Position numbers and translations under genes: made by a program. From Thermoplasmata archaeon (GTDB lineage Archaea; Thermoplasmatota; DAOVMN01): 5,716 nt of DNA. The stretch is taken from the NCBI GenBank assembly GCA_030630685.1, contig DAOVMN010000166.1, forward strand, positions 1 through 5,716, written 5' to 3'. The notes under the pieces are model-generated. The model saw only the letters and a program-made list of their open reading frames with translations. It was not told the DNA's origin and searched no databases. Positions 4,902-5,716 of the stretch are shown here, piece by piece. Each line of letters begins with the position of its first letter. Position 1 is the stretch's first letter.

Positions 4902-4910
4902 TAAAATGGT
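4844..4910 (+). repeat. 67-bp leader repeat, copy 1
   Basis: This is identical to 5494-5560 except at two positions (4862 and 4875). It contains an AT-rich block (AGATAAAAAACC, 4853-4864) that could serve as a weak TATA element, then AAAGAACTTT, and a GAGGTGAT ribosome-binding site three bases before ATG. The homology runs through the start codon and second codon of the following gene, then fades quickly. It works as the upstream region of the MVMR genes and may be a common regulatory or recombination segment. Confidence 0.9.
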
Positions 4911-5127
4911 TATGCGATCATTTAAAATGGAAAACCTATCCAAAAAGGTTGGAGAGAGAAAAGCAAAGGAGTTCAAAAAGGAAATCCTTAAACGATTCGG
5001 TGGAAGGATAGAGGTTAGGATTGAGGGTGATGAGATCGTGATTGAAGGTGAAGGTTTGAATGACTACCGAATTTTTGATACTCTAACCTTTATTATCACG
5101 GAGGGAAAGCATGGGAAGAATCTATAA
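4906..5127 (+). CDS. 73-residue partner protein upstream of the retropepsin-like gene
   Basis: This small basic protein of unrecognised family starts MVMRSFKMENLSKK. A lysine-rich helix follows (about residues 14-31, KAKEFKKEILKRFGG), then beta-like segments RIEVRIEGDEIVIEGEG (34-50) and RIFDTLTFIIT. This helix plus beta-hairpin layout suits a small binding or dimerising protein. ATG 4906 follows a perfect GAGGTGAT site by three bases; an upstream TTG frame is much less likely. Its last 17 bp overlap the start of the protease gene, so both are made together. The truncated protein at 5556 shares the MVMR start and an FGxR-I-I pattern but little else. It may be a regulator, substrate or antitoxin-like partner of the protease; which cannot be decided. 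Confidence 0.8.
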   Translation: MVMRSFKMENLSKKVGERKAKEFKKEILKRFGGRIEVRIEGDEIVIEGEGLNDYRIFDTLTFIITEGKHGKNL

Positions 5128-5476
5128 AGCCCTGGTTTTAAAGAATAATGGAAAGCAGGCGGAAGTCGTGGCTTTTGTGGACACGGGTTCGGACAGGACG
5201 ATAATAAGTCAAAGAATTGCAGATTGGCTTGGTGTCGAATCTTTCGAATCCGCCGATATTTTTGTGGCTGATGGTGGGAGGATCAGCACAGGAATTGGGG
5301 AGGTGGTTGTGGAATCACACCTTGATAAAATCAAGTGCAGGATCCCTGTAAATATTACAGATATCCCGTTTGATGCTGATTTTGAAGAGAATATTGATAT
5401 GATCATCGGGGTTGACTTTTTGCAGGAGAACGGGGTTAAACTGGATTTTGGGAAAGGGGAAATGGAGAGTGATTGA
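5111..5476 (+). CDS. Retropepsin-like (clan AA) aspartic protease
   Basis: This 121-residue protein has the fold signature of a single-domain retroviral-type aspartic protease. The catalytic motif AFVDTGSDRTIIS has Asp24-Thr-Gly-Ser. A beta-hairpin flap candidate, GGRISTGIGEVVVE, lies at about 55-68, and the second conserved hydrophobic-Gly motif is DMIIGVDFL at 96-104. Length matches free-standing retropepsins, which act as homodimers with one aspartate from each subunit. There is no signal peptide or membrane segment, so it is probably cytoplasmic. The start ATG follows GGAGGG by six bases and overlaps the upstream partner gene by 17 bp. No retroelement genes (reverse transcriptase, integrase) are nearby. 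The substrate is unknown, and a small neighbouring protein is a natural candidate. Confidence 0.9.
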   Translation: MGRIYKALVLKNNGKQAEVVAFVDTGSDRTIISQRIADWLGVESFESADIFVADGGRISTGIGEVVVESHLDKIKCRIPVNITDIPFDADFEENIDMIIGVDFLQENGVKLDFGKGEMESD

Positions 5477-5482
5477 GATGGC

Positions 5483-5551
5483 ATGAAAAAATTTGGATTA
5501 ACAGATAAAAAGCCAAAGAACTTTAAAGGAGAACCTAATAACGAGAGGTGA
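5483..5551 (+). CDS. Short conserved frame in the second leader (22 codons)
   Basis: ATG 5483 begins seven bases after the protease stop, behind only a weak GAGATGG-like site, and the frame ends four bases before the next ATG. The product starts MKKFGLTDKKPKNF and ends GEPNNER, the same core as at 4824-4901 behind a different N-terminus. Reading frame and stop position relative to the next gene are conserved in both copies, while the start contexts differ. This is either a real duplicated mini-gene or a by-product of a conserved untranslated leader. Confidence 0.35.
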   Translation: MKKFGLTDKKPKNFKGEPNNER

Positions 5552-5560
5552 TAAAATGGT
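5494..5560 (+). repeat. 67-bp leader repeat, copy 2
   Basis: This is the second copy of the segment at 4844-4910, exactly 650 bp downstream, with two mismatches. It again carries the GAGGTGAT site and leads into a gene starting MVMR. The nearly perfect match contrasts with the strongly diverged coding sequence that follows, marking a sharp boundary of homology at the start codon. Confidence 0.9.
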
Positions 5561-5716
5561 AATGAGAACAATTGAAATGAAAGAAATCTGCATAGATGTT
5601 CCCTCTGCTCTTCTTGACGAGCGAGTAAAAAGATTAAGAGGGCTCTTTGGAGAGAGATTTAAGATAGAGATAAAAAAGGAAGGAGTCTCTGTCTCGGGAG
5701 ATCTTCACAATCATAA
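5556..5716 (+). CDS. Second MVMR-type small protein, cut by window end
   Basis: An open frame of 53 codons runs from ATG 5556 to the edge without a stop, so the 3' end is missing. It starts MVMRTIEMKEICIDVP, continues with a basic helix-like segment (DERVKRLRGLFGERF) and then KIEIKKEGVSVSG. The order (MVMR start, helix, FGxRF, alternating beta) parallels the 73-residue protein at 4906, so they are probably diverged members of one family. The GAGGTGAT site lies three bases before the ATG, inside the shared leader. A second aspartic protease could follow outside the window, but that cannot be seen. Confidence 0.7.
   Translation, partial: MVMRTIEMKEICIDVPSALLDERVKRLRGLFGERFKIEIKKEGVSVSGDLHNH

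Noticed and set aside
5111..5476. Retropepsin-like gene as part of a retrotransposon
   Set aside because: No reverse transcriptase, RNase H or integrase sequence, and no long terminal repeats; the 67-bp repeats are leaders, not terminal repeats of a retroelement.

Overview
The window looks archaeal, most likely euryarchaeal. Three things point that way: (i) BRE/TATA-like boxes sit about 25-30 bp upstream of likely transcript starts, very clearly so for the tRNA-Lys gene; (ii) the tRNA gene has no encoded CCA, and GGAGG / GAGGTGAT ribosome-binding sites are common; (iii) there is a protein of the MtrA family (tetrahydromethanopterin S-methyltransferase subunit A). MtrA homologues also occur outside the methanogenesis operon, so this does not prove a methanogen. 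I cannot name the species.

Layout. Bases 1-284 carry no convincing protein gene. They hold a truncated copy of the 3' end of a tRNA-Lys gene with its flank, and two ~65-bp direct repeats, each with a perfect hairpin. The intact tRNA-Lys(CTT) gene follows at 320-393 on the minus strand, with its promoter at 421-439. From 3417 down to 474 the minus strand reads as one tightly packed unit. In transcription order it holds a soluble MtrA-like corrinoid protein, a two-helix membrane protein, a 27-codon mini-gene, a MATE-family exporter and a small amphipathic coiled-coil protein. Most junctions overlap or nearly touch.

A divergent promoter region (about 3418-3609) separates this from plus-strand accessory genes. 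First comes a three-gene cassette coupled by ATGA overlaps: a 97-residue helical protein, a VapC-like PIN-domain nuclease and an 87-residue acidic partner. This looks like a toxin-antitoxin system with proteins on both sides of the nuclease. Next is a scar: a cloverleaf-like inverted-repeat element directly abutting the C-terminal fragment of a second copy of the 97-residue gene.

From about 4824 to the end there is a tandem arrangement. A nearly identical 67-bp leader, carrying a short conserved reading frame, precedes a gene beginning MVMR in each of two copies. The first copy is followed by an overlapping retropepsin-like aspartic protease. The second runs off the window. The leaders are almost identical but the genes behind them are very different, so the right end looks like a modular array in which the leader is conserved and the coding cassette varies. 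This leader / small protein / retropepsin module, next to a PIN cassette, is the best candidate here for an undescribed system. Its function is inference only.
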